Made by a program: the position numbers and the translations under genes. A stretch of 64,000 nucleotides of DNA from Bacteroidaceae bacterium (GTDB lineage Bacteria > Bacteroidota > Bacteroidia > Bacteroidales > Bacteroidaceae): NCBI GenBank assembly GCA_017448965.1, contig JAFSKK010000009.1, positions 1-64,000 on the forward strand, written 5' to 3'. Under the pieces are notes generated by a model. It was not told the origin of the DNA and ran no database searches. It saw only the letters and a program-made list of their open reading frames with translations. Numbering within the stretch: position 1 is the first letter of the stretch; every line of letters starts with the position of its first letter. Positions 44,004 to 53,789 of the stretch are shown here, piece by piece.

Positions 44004-46616
44004 ATGACGAAACAACAGATACTCATATTCCTCCTCAGCATCCTCACAACGATTGGTGTAAAAGCGCAGGTGACTGGAAAAGTCATCGACAGCAAAACCC
44101 GCGAGGTGCTCGACTATGTGAATGTCTATTATGAGGGGAAGAACGTGGGCGACCAAACCGACGAGAATGGGCAATTCGTCATTAAGGAGGACAGCCTTTG
44201 GAAGGAACTGACCATCTCATCTATGGGTTATCAGACACAGAAGGTGAAACTGAAAGACTTTGGCCAGAATAAGAACCTCGTCATCAAACTGGTGCCCGAT
44301 GCCCAAACGCTGACGGGCGTGACGGTGTCTGCCAAAAGGAAACGCTACAGTCGCAAGAACAATCCGGCGGTGGAACTGATGAGAAAGGTGATTGCCAACA
44401 AGAAGCAAAGCGACCTCCACTCCAAAGATTTCTTCACCTACACGAAATATGAGAAGATGACCTTCTCACTCAATGAAGTAAGCGACAAAGTGTTTGAAGA
44501 AGGCGAGTACAAGCGTTTCGCCTTCTTGAAGGATCACGTGGAGACATCGCCCCAAACGGGCAAACTGATTCTGCCGCTCACGGTGGACGAAACCCTCTCC
44601 GAAATCTACTACCGCAAAGACCCGAAGTCGGAGAAGCAAGTCATCAAAGGCGAAAGCAACAAGGGCGTGACGGAATTGGTGAACACGGGCGAGATTTTGA
44701 CCACCACACTGAAGGACGTCTTCACCGATGTGGACATCTACGAGAACGAGTGCCGCCTGTTGCAGTATCCCTTCAAGTCGCCCATTGCCGACGGTGCCAT
44801 CTCGTTCTACCGCTACTACCTGCAAGACACCCTCTACTTCGACAAGGACAAAGTGGTGGATGTCGGTTTCCTGCCCAACAATCAGCAGGACTTCGGCTTC
44901 TCAGGTCATCTGTTCATCCTGCTCGACCCCGACTCCACCTATCAGGTGCGACGAGTCGAACTGACCATTCCGCGTCGCAGCGACGTGAACTTTGTGGAGA
45001 ACATGGTGATTGCCCAAGACTTCGTCCAACTGGAGACGGGCGACCGCATCGCTGCCACCAACGACATGTTGGTGGAACTGCAACTGACGAAGTGGCTCGG
45101 AAAGTTCCAGGTGCAACGGGTGACCCGCCTGAACAATGTGAGTTTTGAGCCGATTCCACGTTCGCTCTTCAAAAACATCAAAGGCAACACCCTGAGAGAA
45201 CCCGATGCCTCCATGCAGGATGAATCCTTCTGGCGCGAGTACCGGCAAGTGGAACTCACCAAATCGGAAGGGAAGATGGACAGTTTCCTCGACCGCCTCA
45301 CACACATCAAGGGCTTCAAATATGTGCTCTTCGGATTCAAGGCATTGGTGGAGAATTTCGTGGAGACAGGCGACTCGCTCCATCCCAACTATGTGGACAT
45401 CGGCCCTGTGAACACCATCGTCACAGCCAACCACTATGATGGGCTCCGATTCCGCGCATCGGCACTCACCACCGCCAACCTCTCCCCTCACCTCTTTGCC
45501 AATGGCTATGTGGCATACGGAACGAAGACCCGCAGCGTCTATTGGAAAGGGCAACTCACCTATGCCTTCAACAAGAAGGCCTATCTGCCACGCGAGTTTC
45601 CGCAACACAACCTGTCCGTCTATTGGTGGGACGACATCATCTCGCCATTTGACAAGTTTGTGCCGACCGACAAGGACAACATGTTCGTCGCTTTCCACGC
45701 ATCGAAGGTTGACCAATACCATCACACACGCGAACTGCACATCGACTACACGCGCGAGTTTGAAACTGGCATCAAGATCAATGCCCAATACACCAGCACG
45801 CGCAATCATCCGGTCGATGCGCTCTTCTACCAACGATTGGATGGTGTGGGCACACCGGTCAACGACCCCACCAAATGGGTGGCAGGCATCACCACCTCCG
45901 AGTTCAAGGCGGGCATTTCGTATGAGCCGAACGTCACCTACATCAACACCAAACAGCGCCGCGTGAAAGTGAATCACGATGCCCCCATCCTCTCGCTCAA
46001 TTACACACGAGGAATCAACGGTTTGTTTGGTGGACAATACAATTACAATGTGACCGAGTTGGGAGTGTATAAACGTTTCTGGTTGGGACAGTTCGGAAAG
46101 TTTGATGCCACTGTGAAAGCAGGTGCACAATGGAACAAAGTGCCCTTCCCACTCCTCATCCATCCAGCAGCCAACACCTCCTACATTATCGAGGACAACA
46201 CCTTCTATCTCATCTCCAACTTGGAGTTCCTTAATGACCGCTATGCCTCTCTCCTCTCCGAATGGGACCTCAACGGTTGGCTCCTGAACCGCATTCCTCT
46301 GCTCAAGAAGCTCAAGTGGCGCGAGTGTGTCGGTGTCAATGTGCTGTGGGGACAATTGACCGACAAGAACAACCCTGCCACCCTCAACTACTCCGACCCC
46401 GACCTCTTCTACTTCCCCGGACATTTCCATGCTGATGGCTCCTACGAACAGAACACCGTCCGCATGGACGAACGCAAGCCATACGTGGAGTGGCGAGTGG
46501 GCATCCACAACATCTTCAAACTCATCGAGATTGACTATGTGCGCCGCATCACCTATCTCAACAACCCCAACACCAACAAGTGGGGCATCCGCTTCAAAGT
46601 GCGAATGACATTCTAA
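44004..46616 (+). CDS. DUF5686 outer-membrane protein with carboxypeptidase-like domain
   Basis: 870 residues. Signal peptide (ILIFLLSILTTIGVKAQ), then a carboxypeptidase regulatory-like beta-sandwich (VTGKVIDSKTREVLDYVNV, about 22-100) as in SusC-type receptors. The rest is a DUF5686 region ending in a likely outer-membrane beta-barrel (alternating hydrophobic strands from about 470 onward; last residues RFKVRMTF with a terminal Phe, typical of barrel assembly). Function is unknown. It lies in the same run, between HAD and trmD. Confidence 0.85.
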   Translation: MTKQQILIFLLSILTTIGVKAQVTGKVIDSKTREVLDYVNVYYEGKNVGDQTDENGQFVIKEDSLWKELTISSMGYQTQKVKLKDFGQNKNLVIKLVPDAQTLTGVTVSAKRKRYSRKNNPAVELMRKVIANKKQSDLHSKDFFTYTKYEKMTFSLNEVSDKVFEEGEYKRFAFLKDHVETSPQTGKLILPLTVDETLSEIYYRKDPKSEKQVIKGESNKGVTELVNTGEILTTTLKDVFTDVDIYENECRLLQYPFKSPIADGAISFYRYYLQDTLYFDKDKVVDVGFLPNNQQDFGFSGHLFILLDPDSTYQVRRVELTIPRRSDVNFVENMVIAQDFVQLETGDRIAATNDMLVELQLTKWLGKFQVQRVTRLNNVSFEPIPRSLFKNIKGNTLREPDASMQDESFWREYRQVELTKSEGKMDSFLDRLTHIKGFKYVLFGFKALVENFVETGDSLHPNYVDIGPVNTIVTANHYDGLRFRASALTTANLSPHLFANGYVAYGTKTRSVYWKGQLTYAFNKKAYLPREFPQHNLSVYWWDDIISPFDKFVPTDKDNMFVAFHASKVDQYHHTRELHIDYTREFETGIKINAQYTSTRNHPVDALFYQRLDGVGTPVNDPTKWVAGITTSEFKAGISYEPNVTYINTKQRRVKVNHDAPILSLNYTRGINGLFGGQYNYNVTELGVYKRFWLGQFGKFDATVKAGAQWNKVPFPLLIHPAANTSYIIEDNTFYLISNLEFLNDRYASLLSEWDLNGWLLNRIPLLKKLKWRECVGVNVLWGQLTDKNNPATLNYSDPDLFYFPGHFHADGSYEQNTVRMDERKPYVEWRVGIHNIFKLIEIDYVRRITYLNNPNTNKWGIRFKVRMTF

Positions 46617-46664
46617 CAACTCACTTCATTCCTCATTTCTCATTCAAAAATTCTCATTCAAATC

Positions 46665-47360
46665 ATGCGTATCGATATCATCACGGTTCTGCCCGAACTG
46701 ATAGAACCGTTCACCCAAGAAAGCATCCTCGGCCGAGCACAAAAGAAAGGGCTGGCAGAGATTCACGTTCACAACTTACGTGACTACACGACAGACAAGC
46801 ATCGCCGTGTGGACGACTACCCCTTTGGTGGAGCAGCCGGCATGCTGATTCAATGCCAACCGCTGGATGCCTGCATCGCGGCACTGAAGGCAGAGCGCAA
46901 CTACGATGAAATCATCTTCACGGCTCCCGACGGAGAGAAGTTCGACCAGCCGATGGCGAACGAACTGTCGCTGAAGGAGAACATCATCATCATCTGTGGC
47001 CACTACAAGGGTATCGACTACCGCATCCGCGAACACCTCATCACCCGCGAAGTCAGCATCGGCGACTATGTGCTGACAGGTGGCGAACTGGCAGCAGCCG
47101 TGATGACCGACTCCATTGTGCGCGTCATTCCTGGTGTCATTGGCGATGTGGAAAGTGCCCTCTCCGACTCGTTCCAAGACAACCTGCTCGAACCTCCTGT
47201 CTATACACGCCCGGCAGAGTATCACCCCGTCTCTAATCCCGACGAAACATGGAGTGTGCCAGAGATTCTGCTCTCAGGGCATGAGGCAAAGATCAGAGAA
47301 TGGGAATATGAGCAGGCTTTAGCACGCACCAAAGCGTTACGCCCAGATCTGCTGGAATAG
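46665..47360 (+). CDS. trmD: tRNA (guanine-37-N1)-methyltransferase TrmD
   Basis: SPOUT-class methyltransferase that makes m1G37 in tRNAs reading CNN, preventing frameshifts. 231 residues. Seen: [23 protein letters not shown], the knot region [13 protein letters not shown], and [10 protein letters not shown]. It lies at the end of the nine-gene run, without rpsP, rimM or rplS beside it. It ends before a repeat and a terminator. Confidence 0.97.
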   Translation: MRIDIITVLPELIEPFTQESILGRAQKKGLAEIHVHNLRDYTTDKHRRVDDYPFGGAAGMLIQCQPLDACIAALKAERNYDEIIFTAPDGEKFDQPMANELSLKENIIIICGHYKGIDYRIREHLITREVSIGDYVLTGGELAAAVMTDSIVRVIPGVIGDVESALSDSFQDNLLEPPVYTRPAEYHPVSNPDETWSVPEILLSGHEAKIREWEYEQALARTKALRPDLLE

Positions 47361-47403
47361 CAATAGGCTTACCTCCAAAACCCTTCTTCCACTACCCCAA
47401 AAA

Positions 47404-47470
47404 CGGTGTGACTCAGACCGACACCCTCGGTGTGACTCAGACCGACCATATCGGTGTGAGTCACACCGCC
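47404..47470. repeat. Three 24-bp repeats after trmD
   Basis: CGGTGTGACTCAGACCGAC occurs at 47404 and 47428; a third, changed copy at 47452 reads CGGTGTGAGTCACACCG, a perfect dyad with 8-bp arms. Found between trmD and its terminator. Confidence 0.85.
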
Positions 47471-47496
47471 AAAGAGGCTACGGAACACCCCTAACA

Positions 47497-47541
47497 GAGA
47501 GAGCGGGTTGCACCCCATCGGATGCAACCCGCTCTCTTTTT
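47497..47541 (+). terminator. Terminator after trmD
   Basis: AGAGAGCGGGTTGCA / TGCAACCCGCTCTCT, a perfect 15-bp GC-rich stem followed by TTTT. Lies 10 nt before the stop of the convergent Na/Pi gene. Confidence 0.9.
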
Positions 47542-47551
47542 GTCAGTCATG

Positions 47552-49324
47552 TCAAGCCCCCTTCAAACGTGTGCCCATACGTGCCTCGACTACATTGACT
47601 ACATAGTCGCCCAGCTTCTCGCACTCGTTGATGATGTCCATATAGATGGTGCCAACCGCATAAGTGTACTTGTGGTTGTTCACATCAAAGATGTTCTGCG
47701 ACTTGAGCTGGTTGCGGAAATTGTTGATTTCGTTCTCTGTGTTGAACGTGCGGTTCACATCGAACGCCTCCTTGCGACCCGACATTAGCGCATTCATCTG
47801 GGTTAGAGCCGTATCGATGAGATCCATCATCTGGTAGATGTTGTCATATTGCTGTTCGTCGAAGTGATCCTGCTTGCCGTTGTACTTGCGGTTAATCGTG
47901 CGGGCGAGATTGTAGCAGGAATCACCAATGCTCTCCAGTTCGGAGATTTCACGCAACATGGCACGAATCTTCGCCTTCGTCTCGTCAGACAGGTGAGCGT
48001 CACTGACTTGGTCAAGATATTTGGCAATTTCCAATTCCATGTTGTCCGAGATGTCCTCGTACTTCTCAATACGTGAGAAGAGTGTACTGAAATCCTTGTT
48101 TTGTGACCCACCCCTCTTGGTTGTAGTGGTAGAGCTTGAGAGCACGAGCAGTTCACGAACCATCCCGAACATACGTTGCATACGGTCAGAAAAGGCCTGG
48201 ATTTCCTTTTGTGCCTCGAACACCGAGAGTTCGGGTGTCTTCATGAAGCCAGCCGTGATGAAATGCAAACGGAAATCTTCTTCCTCGTCCACCTTCTTTG
48301 GCTTGATGACCCAACAAACAAACTTCTCAATCTGAGGAATGAACCAAATGAGTATCATCGTATTGACCACATTAAACGTGGTATGGAACGCCGCCAATAC
48401 AAAGTTTAGCTTTGCGGCGTTGCCAAGAAATGCAGCACTGCTGGCACTCTCCTTCGTCATTTCCACATCATAGCCAACCCATCCGCACACCATATCAATA
48501 AAATAACGGAAGACAAACAGAATCCACAGTACACCAAACACATTGAAGAACATGTGGGCAAGTGCGGCACGACGGGCTTGCGTGTTAGCCGACAGGGCGG
48601 CAAGGTTTGACGTGATGGTTGTTCCGATATTCTCACCCAGTACCAAGGCGATACCCTGATAGATAGGCATGGCACCTGTGGAACACAGCAACATCGTGAT
48701 GGCCATCACTGCTGCCGACGACTGCACACAGAAGGTCATGACACCACCAAGAAGCAGAAAAACAAGCGTCGTCAGGAAGGAGTCGGGATCAAACGACTTA
48801 AAGAATGAAGTGACGGCTTCATTGTTGGCCAAGTCCATCGACATGCCCGTGGCCTTCAAGGTGGTCAAACCCAACAACAACAGGCCGATGCCAAAGAGGA
48901 AATCACCAATATACCGATGCTTCTTCATGTAGATGAGCACAATTCCGATGAAGAAACCAATATAGGACACGATGCTGATGTCGAACGGAGAAGCATCGCT
49001 GCCCGATGTGCCTATCGCCATAATCCACGCAGTCAGCGTCGTACCAATGTTGGCACCCATAATGACAGAAATGGCTTGTGCCAACGTGAGCAAACCTGCA
49101 TTGACAAAGGAAACCGTCATCACCGTTGTGGCTGTGGAAGATTGTACTGATGCTGTAACCACCGTACCCGTCAGCATACCCGTGAAACGGTTGGTGGTCA
49201 TAGCGCCCAACACATGGCGCAGTTGCGGACCTGCCATCTTCTGGAGGGCTTCACTCATGGCTTTCATACCGAACATGAGCAGCGCCAGCGAACCCAGAAG
49301 TTTAAAGATAATCCAAATAGACAT
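47552..49324 (-). CDS. Na/Pi cotransporter family protein
   Basis: 590 residues. N-terminal membrane domain with two inverted repeats of the NptA type (SVQSSTATTVMTVSFV and CVQSSAAVMAITMLLC, the paired QSS motifs that bind Na and phosphate), GANIGTTLTAW and GENIGTTITSN. The C-terminal cytoplasmic part (about 370-590) is a PhoU-like helical domain that may sense phosphate or regulate uptake. Expected to take up phosphate at the inner membrane. A -7 box TACCTTTG lies on the minus strand at 49361-49368 with CTTG at the -33 place (spacing 20). Confidence 0.93.
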   Translation of the reverse strand: MSIWIIFKLLGSLALLMFGMKAMSEALQKMAGPQLRHVLGAMTTNRFTGMLTGTVVTASVQSSTATTVMTVSFVNAGLLTLAQAISVIMGANIGTTLTAWIMAIGTSGSDASPFDISIVSYIGFFIGIVLIYMKKHRYIGDFLFGIGLLLLGLTTLKATGMSMDLANNEAVTSFFKSFDPDSFLTTLVFLLLGGVMTFCVQSSAAVMAITMLLCSTGAMPIYQGIALVLGENIGTTITSNLAALSANTQARRAALAHMFFNVFGVLWILFVFRYFIDMVCGWVGYDVEMTKESASSAAFLGNAAKLNFVLAAFHTTFNVVNTMILIWFIPQIEKFVCWVIKPKKVDEEEDFRLHFITAGFMKTPELSVFEAQKEIQAFSDRMQRMFGMVRELLVLSSSTTTTKRGGSQNKDFSTLFSRIEKYEDISDNMELEIAKYLDQVSDAHLSDETKAKIRAMLREISELESIGDSCYNLARTINRKYNGKQDHFDEQQYDNIYQMMDLIDTALTQMNALMSGRKEAFDVNRTFNTENEINNFRNQLKSQNIFDVNNHKYTYAVGTIYMDIINECEKLGDYVVNVVEARMGTRLKGA

Positions 49325-49360
49325 GATAGGAAAAGATAGAAATAATTAACGTTTCTCTGA

Positions 49361-49392
49361 CAAAGGTATGACAATTTTTATTGTATCACAAG
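49361..49392 (-). promoter_or_regulatory. Promoter of the Na/Pi cotransporter gene
   Basis: Minus strand CTTG (49392-49389), 20 nt, then TACCTTTG (49368-49361). One mismatch in the -33 box. Transcription should start near 49354, about 30 nt before the ATG. Confidence 0.6.
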
Positions 49393-49407
49393 ATTTCAAT
49401 CAAAAAG

Positions 49408-49439
49408 TTTGCAGAAGAAAGAAAGATACTATACCTTTG
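49408..49439 (+). promoter_or_regulatory. Promoter of the GH35 gene
   Basis: TTTG (49408-49411), 20 nt, then TACCTTTG (49432-49439): exact consensus. The leader is about 25 nt. Confidence 0.8.
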
Positions 49440-49472
49440 TAGAAAGAATCTAATCATAAACCTATTTATACA

Positions 49473-51869
49473 ATGAAGAAAATCCTATGTTTTCTCTCCC
49501 TAGTGGTTGCCTTGATGATGGCAACACCCGCTTTCGCTCAGAAGGCCAAGGGAACATTCGAGGCAGGCGAAGGTTCGTTCCTGCTCAACGGAAAGCCTTT
49601 CATCGTGAAGGCTGCTGAGATTCACTACCCACGTATTCCAAAGGCTTATTGGGATCATCGAATTAAAATGTGCAAAGCGTTGGGTATGAACACTGTATGC
49701 ATCTACATCTTCTGGAACATCCATGAGCAGCGTGAGGGACAATTCGACTTCACGGGCAACAACGATGTGGCAGAATTCTGCCGTCTGGCACAGAAGAACG
49801 GCATGTACGTCATCGTGCGTCCAGGCCCATACGTTTGTGCTGAATGGGAAATGGGAGGTCTTCCTTGGTGGTTGCTGAAGAAGAAGGATATTCGCCTGCG
49901 CGAGCGCGATCCTTACTTTATGGAACGTGTGAAGATATTCGAGCAGAAGGTGGGTGAGCAACTGGCTGGCTTGACCATTCAGAAAGGAGGCCCCATCATC
50001 ATGGTGCAGGTGGAGAACGAATACGGCTCTTACGGCGAGGACAAGCCATACGTGTCTGAGATTCGCGACTGTCTGCGTGGCATCTACGGCAAGGAATTGG
50101 CGCTCTTCCAGTGCGACTGGTCTTCCAACTTCGAGAAGAACGGCCTCGACGACCTCACGTGGACGATGAACTTCGGCACAGGCGCCAACATCAACGACCA
50201 GTTCCGTCGTCTCGGCGAACTCCGTCCCAATGCCCCCAAGATGTGCTCTGAGTTCTGGAGCGGCTGGTTCGACAAGTGGGGTGCTCGTCATGAGACGCGT
50301 CCTGCCAAGGACATGGTGGAGGGTATGGACGAAATGCTCTCGAAGGGCATCTCCTTCTCGCTCTACATGACCCACGGAGGAACCTCCTTCGGCCACTGGG
50401 CAGGTGCCAACTCTCCTGGTTTCGCACCCGATGTCACTTCGTATGACTACGATGCTCCTATCAACGAGTGGGGTCTTGCCACGCCCAAGTTCTGGGAACT
50501 GCGCAAGATGATGGAGAAGTACAACGACGGCAAGGCGCTGCCAGCCGTACCCAAGGCTCCGATGCCCATCATCACCGTGCCTAAGTTCGAGTTGACGGAG
50601 TTCTCGTCGATGCTCAACGGCGAAGACCCCGACCTGAAACTTCCCATACAGAAGGGAGCGCTGAAGACCTTCGAGGAGATGGACCTGGGATGGGGCTCCA
50701 TGCTCTACGGCACCCGTCTGCCCGACATCACGGAGCCAAGCGTGCTCACGGGCGACTTCCACGACTTCGCCCAGGTGTTCATCAATGGCAAGTACATCGG
50801 CAAGATTGACCGCGTGAAGAACGAGAAGAGCCTCACCCTGCCGCCCGTGAAGAAGGGCGACGAACTGGAAATCCTCGTCGAGGCCATGGGCCGCATCAAC
50901 TTCGGACGTGCCATCAAGGACTTCAAGGGCATCGTCGGCGACGTGACCATCTCTTCGGCCATCGACCAGATAGAGGTGACCTGGAAACCGCAGGGTTGGA
51001 CCCAATATGCCATGAGTGACGACTACCGCAAGGCGGTGAACGCCTTCCTGCATAACAAGGACCTGACCCAGCCCGACACCGGCGTGCGCCTCGGCCTGCC
51101 GCTCATGTGGAACAAAGACGGCCTCGACCTGGTGAGCAAGCGCGGCTACTATCGTGGCTACTTCAACCTCACCAAAGTGGGTGACACCTTCCTGAATTTC
51201 GAGACTTGGGGCAAGGGACAAGTGTATGTGAACGGCCACGCTTTGGGCCGCATCTGGAGCATTGGTCCTCAGCAGACACTCTACGTGCCTGGTTGCTGGC
51301 TGAAGAAGGGAAAGAACGAAATCATCGTCCTCGATGTTGTAGGTCCGAAAGAGGCCGTCGTATGGGGACAAGACAAGCCTGAACTGAACAAACTCCAACT
51401 GGAGAAGAGCAACAAGCACAACAACATCGGTGACAAGCCCGACCTCAACAGCGCCACGCCTGCTGCCACAGGTGCCTTCAACGGAGGCAATGGCTGGCAG
51501 ACCGTCAAGTTTGCTGCCCCACAGAAGGGTCGCCACCTCGCCATTGAATGTCTCAGCACTCAGAAAGAGAATGACCGCGTAGCCATCGCCGAACTCTATC
51601 TGCAAGGCACCGACGGCAAGCGCATCTCTCGCGAACCTTGGACCACCAAGTACGCCAACTCAGAAGAGGAGAACGGCAACCACACCAGCGACAAGGTCTA
51701 TGACCTACAAGAGTCCACCTACTGGCAAACTGAAAAGAGTGCCACCCTGCCCCACTTGCTCGTCATCGACCTCGGCAGCGAGCAGACCATCTCTGCCCTC
51801 GAATACCTGCCACGTGCAGAACAAGGTGCCCCCGGCAGCGTGAAGAACTACAAGATTTATCTCTATTGA
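49473..51869 (+). CDS. Secreted GH35 beta-galactosidase
   Basis: 798 residues with a signal peptide ending in ATPAFAQ. GH35 TIM barrel (about 30-350): AEIHYPRIPKAYWDHRIKM, VIVRPGPYVCAEWEMGGLPW, acid/base Glu in VQVENEYGSYG (about 184) and nucleophile Glu in CSEFWSGWFDKWG (about 261). Two beta-sandwich domains follow, with WGKGQVYVNGHALGRIW in the second. The C terminus (about 660-798) is a coagulation factor 5/8-type galactose-binding domain. Expected to remove terminal beta-galactose from plant or host glycans in the periplasm or outside. No SusC/D pair lies next to it. It has its own promoter. Confidence 0.95.
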   Translation: MKKILCFLSLVVALMMATPAFAQKAKGTFEAGEGSFLLNGKPFIVKAAEIHYPRIPKAYWDHRIKMCKALGMNTVCIYIFWNIHEQREGQFDFTGNNDVAEFCRLAQKNGMYVIVRPGPYVCAEWEMGGLPWWLLKKKDIRLRERDPYFMERVKIFEQKVGEQLAGLTIQKGGPIIMVQVENEYGSYGEDKPYVSEIRDCLRGIYGKELALFQCDWSSNFEKNGLDDLTWTMNFGTGANINDQFRRLGELRPNAPKMCSEFWSGWFDKWGARHETRPAKDMVEGMDEMLSKGISFSLYMTHGGTSFGHWAGANSPGFAPDVTSYDYDAPINEWGLATPKFWELRKMMEKYNDGKALPAVPKAPMPIITVPKFELTEFSSMLNGEDPDLKLPIQKGALKTFEEMDLGWGSMLYGTRLPDITEPSVLTGDFHDFAQVFINGKYIGKIDRVKNEKSLTLPPVKKGDELEILVEAMGRINFGRAIKDFKGIVGDVTISSAIDQIEVTWKPQGWTQYAMSDDYRKAVNAFLHNKDLTQPDTGVRLGLPLMWNKDGLDLVSKRGYYRGYFNLTKVGDTFLNFETWGKGQVYVNGHALGRIWSIGPQQTLYVPGCWLKKGKNEIIVLDVVGPKEAVVWGQDKPELNKLQLEKSNKHNNIGDKPDLNSATPAATGAFNGGNGWQTVKFAAPQKGRHLAIECLSTQKENDRVAIAELYLQGTDGKRISREPWTTKYANSEEENGNHTSDKVYDLQESTYWQTEKSATLPHLLVIDLGSEQTISALEYLPRAEQGAPGSVKNYKIYLY

Positions 51870-51877
51870 GAAATTCC

Positions 51878-51917
51878 AGGCTCTCCTAGGACTGCCTAAG
51901 AAAGCCTAGGAGAGCCT
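51878..51917. repeat. 13-bp inverted repeat after the GH35 gene
   Basis: AGGCTCTCCTAGG (51878-51890) and CCTAGGAGAGCCT (51905-51917) are exact reverse complements with a 14-nt loop. No T run follows, so it is not a typical terminator; it may protect the mRNA end. Shorter related pieces (TCTCCTAGA) follow. Confidence 0.8.
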
Positions 51918-51945
51918 AGAATCTCCTAGAAAACCTAAAAAAAAC

Positions 51946-51986
51946 AAAAAAGGAACGCCCCAAAATTTTGGAGCGTTCCTTTTTTT
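51946..51986. terminator. Bidirectional terminator between GH35 and ilvC
   Basis: AAAAAAGGAACGC / GCGTTCCTTTTTTT with an inner CCCAAAATTTTGG. Serves both convergent units. Confidence 0.9.
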
Positions 51987-52001
51987 ATAATCGAAATATC
52001 T

Positions 52002-53045
52002 TTAGTTGTTCTCGGGACGGAGCTGACGAACCACCTCGGCAGTGCGCCACATCTCTGAGTCGTGGAGAGCAGCGAGTTCCTTCTCCAAACCAACGCGGTA
52101 GTCAGGCTTAGAGTTGGCATCGATAGAAATCTGAGCCTCGTGACCACACTTCACAGACGCGTAGAGCTTCTCAACAACTGGCTTGATAGCATCGTGGAAA
52201 GGACCCATCCAGTCGAGGGCACCACGCTGTGCAGTAGTTGAGCAGTTAGCGTACATCCAGTCCATACCCTTCTGTGCGAAGAGAGGCATGAGTGACTGAG
52301 TGAGCTCCTCAACAGTCTCGTTGAATGCCTCAGATGGGGTGTGACCGTTCTCACGGAGCACCTCGTACTGAGCGAGGAGAAGACCCTGGATAGCACCCAT
52401 GAGTGAACCACGCTCACCAGTGAGGTCAGAAGTAGCCTCGCGCTGGAAAGTGGTCTCGAACAGGTAACCGGAACCGATACCGATACCGAGAGCGAGTGTG
52501 CGGTCAAGAGCCTTGCCTGTAGCGTCCTGATATACTGCGTAAGAAGAGTTCAGACCACGACCCTCGAGGAACATGGTACGGAGTGATGTACCAGAACCCT
52601 TTGGAGCCACCATGATGACGTCGATGTCCTTGGCTGGAACACAACCTGTGCGGTCGTTCCAAGTGATAGCGAAACCATGAGAGAAGTAGAGAGCCTTACC
52701 AGGAGTGAGGTACTTCTTCAAAGTAGGCCATACAGACATCACAGCTGCGTCTGAAAGCAGACACATCACGATGGTACCCTTCTCGGCAGCCTCTTCGATA
52801 GAGAAAAGAGTCTCGCCAGGAACCCAACCGTCCTTGATTGCCTTCTCGAAAGTCTTGCCCTGACGCTGACCCACGATCACGTTGAAACCGTTGTCGCGCA
52901 GGTTGCAAGCCTGACCAGGACCCTGTACACCATAACCAATCACTGCGATGGTCTCGTCCTTGAGAATCTCACGAGCCTTCTCGAGTGGGAATTCTTCACG
53001 TGTCATTACCTCTTCGATAACGCCACCAAAATTCATTTTTGCCAT
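52002..53045 (-). CDS. ilvC: Ketol-acid reductoisomerase
   Basis: Second step of isoleucine/valine synthesis: isomerises and reduces acetolactate. 347 residues, class I. Seen: GYGVQGPGQACNLRDNG (dinucleotide-binding) and, near the C terminus, the Mg-binding region with GERGSLMG and EVLRENGHTPSEAFNETVEE. The cofactor loop reads IVGQRQGKTFEKA, without the usual Arg/Ser pair that binds NADPH phosphate, so cofactor choice is open. Last gene of the operon ilvD-B-N-C, 57 nt after ilvN. Confidence 0.97.
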   Translation of the reverse strand: MAKMNFGGVIEEVMTREEFPLEKAREILKDETIAVIGYGVQGPGQACNLRDNGFNVIVGQRQGKTFEKAIKDGWVPGETLFSIEEAAEKGTIVMCLLSDAAVMSVWPTLKKYLTPGKALYFSHGFAITWNDRTGCVPAKDIDVIMVAPKGSGTSLRTMFLEGRGLNSSYAVYQDATGKALDRTLALGIGIGSGYLFETTFQREATSDLTGERGSLMGAIQGLLLAQYEVLRENGHTPSEAFNETVEELTQSLMPLFAQKGMDWMYANCSTTAQRGALDWMGPFHDAIKPVVEKLYASVKCGHEAQISIDANSKPDYRVGLEKELAALHDSEMWRTAEVVRQLRPENN

Positions 53046-53102
53046 TTTGCTTTTGTTTTAATTGTGCAAGGATGATCCTTGCTGGTTTATAAAATGAAGT
53101 GT

Positions 53103-53789
53103 TTATTTTTCTTGTTGAGCAATTCGCTTTGCCTCGCGAACAGCCAAATATTCATCCAAATGCTCCACACGACTCTTGGTGATACAGATGCGGCCAGAAC
53201 GCACGAACTGCAACACGCAGTCCATCATCTTCAAAGTGTCGAAGAGTGAGAGAATATCGTTGGTAATGCCTGTTATCTCCACTACCGTATAAGTGTTGTT
53301 CACCTCGATGATGCGGGCATTATGGAAACGGACCATGCGTCCGACATCAGGATTCTTCAGCATGACGGGTGTACTGAGTTTGAACAGCGCCGTCTCATTG
53401 ATGAAGAGTTCGTCGTCGGTGTAGAAGTGTGCCTGAAGCACCTCGATGCGCTTCTCTATCTGCGAGGTGAGGATGCGTGCCATACGCTCGTCACAATTTG
53501 CTGTGACTGTGTACTTATGTGCCCCAGGTGTGCTGGATGCGCACACGTTGAGCGACTCGATGTTAACCTGACGACGAGTGAATACTGCCGTAATCTGTGA
53601 AAGCAGACCAGGCACGTTCTCTGAGTAAATCAGGAAGGTATAGAGTTTTGATGTATCTTGTTCCATTGTTGGAGGTTGTACTTTTATTTCCTTCTTTTGC
53701 GGTTGATGTTGTTCGAGCAAACGTTCGCATTTGCCACATGAAGAACACTCACCACACTGACCGCCAAAAGTTTTCTTTGTCGTTTGCAT
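53103..53789 (-). CDS. ilvN: Acetolactate synthase regulatory subunit with Cys-rich extension
   Basis: 228 residues; the usual family is about 160-190. From about residue 48 it is a standard small subunit: an ACT domain (LYTFLIYSENVPGLLSQITA, VFTRRQVNIESLNVCAS) that binds valine, then the C-terminal domain. The first 41 residues are extra and contain C-G-E-C-S-S-C-G-K-C, four cysteines each three apart (12, 15, 18, 21). The start ATG overlaps the ilvB stop by one base (TAATG), which supports the long form; a start at 53666 would drop the extension. A metal or iron-sulfur site, or redox control, is possible but not shown. Confidence 0.9.
   Translation of the reverse strand: MQTTKKTFGGQCGECSSCGKCERLLEQHQPQKKEIKVQPPTMEQDTSKLYTFLIYSENVPGLLSQITAVFTRRQVNIESLNVCASSTPGAHKYTVTANCDERMARILTSQIEKRIEVLQAHFYTDDELFINETALFKLSTPVMLKNPDVGRMVRFHNARIIEVNNTYTVVEITGITNDILSLFDTLKMMDCVLQFVRSGRICITKSRVEHLDEYLAVREAKRIAQQEK

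Noticed and set aside
47404..47470. Possible CRISPR array
   Set aside because: Only three 24-bp units, no spacers, no cas genes.
49500..51605. 701-codon open frame on the strand opposite the GH35 gene
   Set aside because: The plus frame has clear GH35 catalytic motifs and a signal peptide; the opposite frame gives His/Val/Leu-rich text typical of antisense reading of a codon-biased gene.
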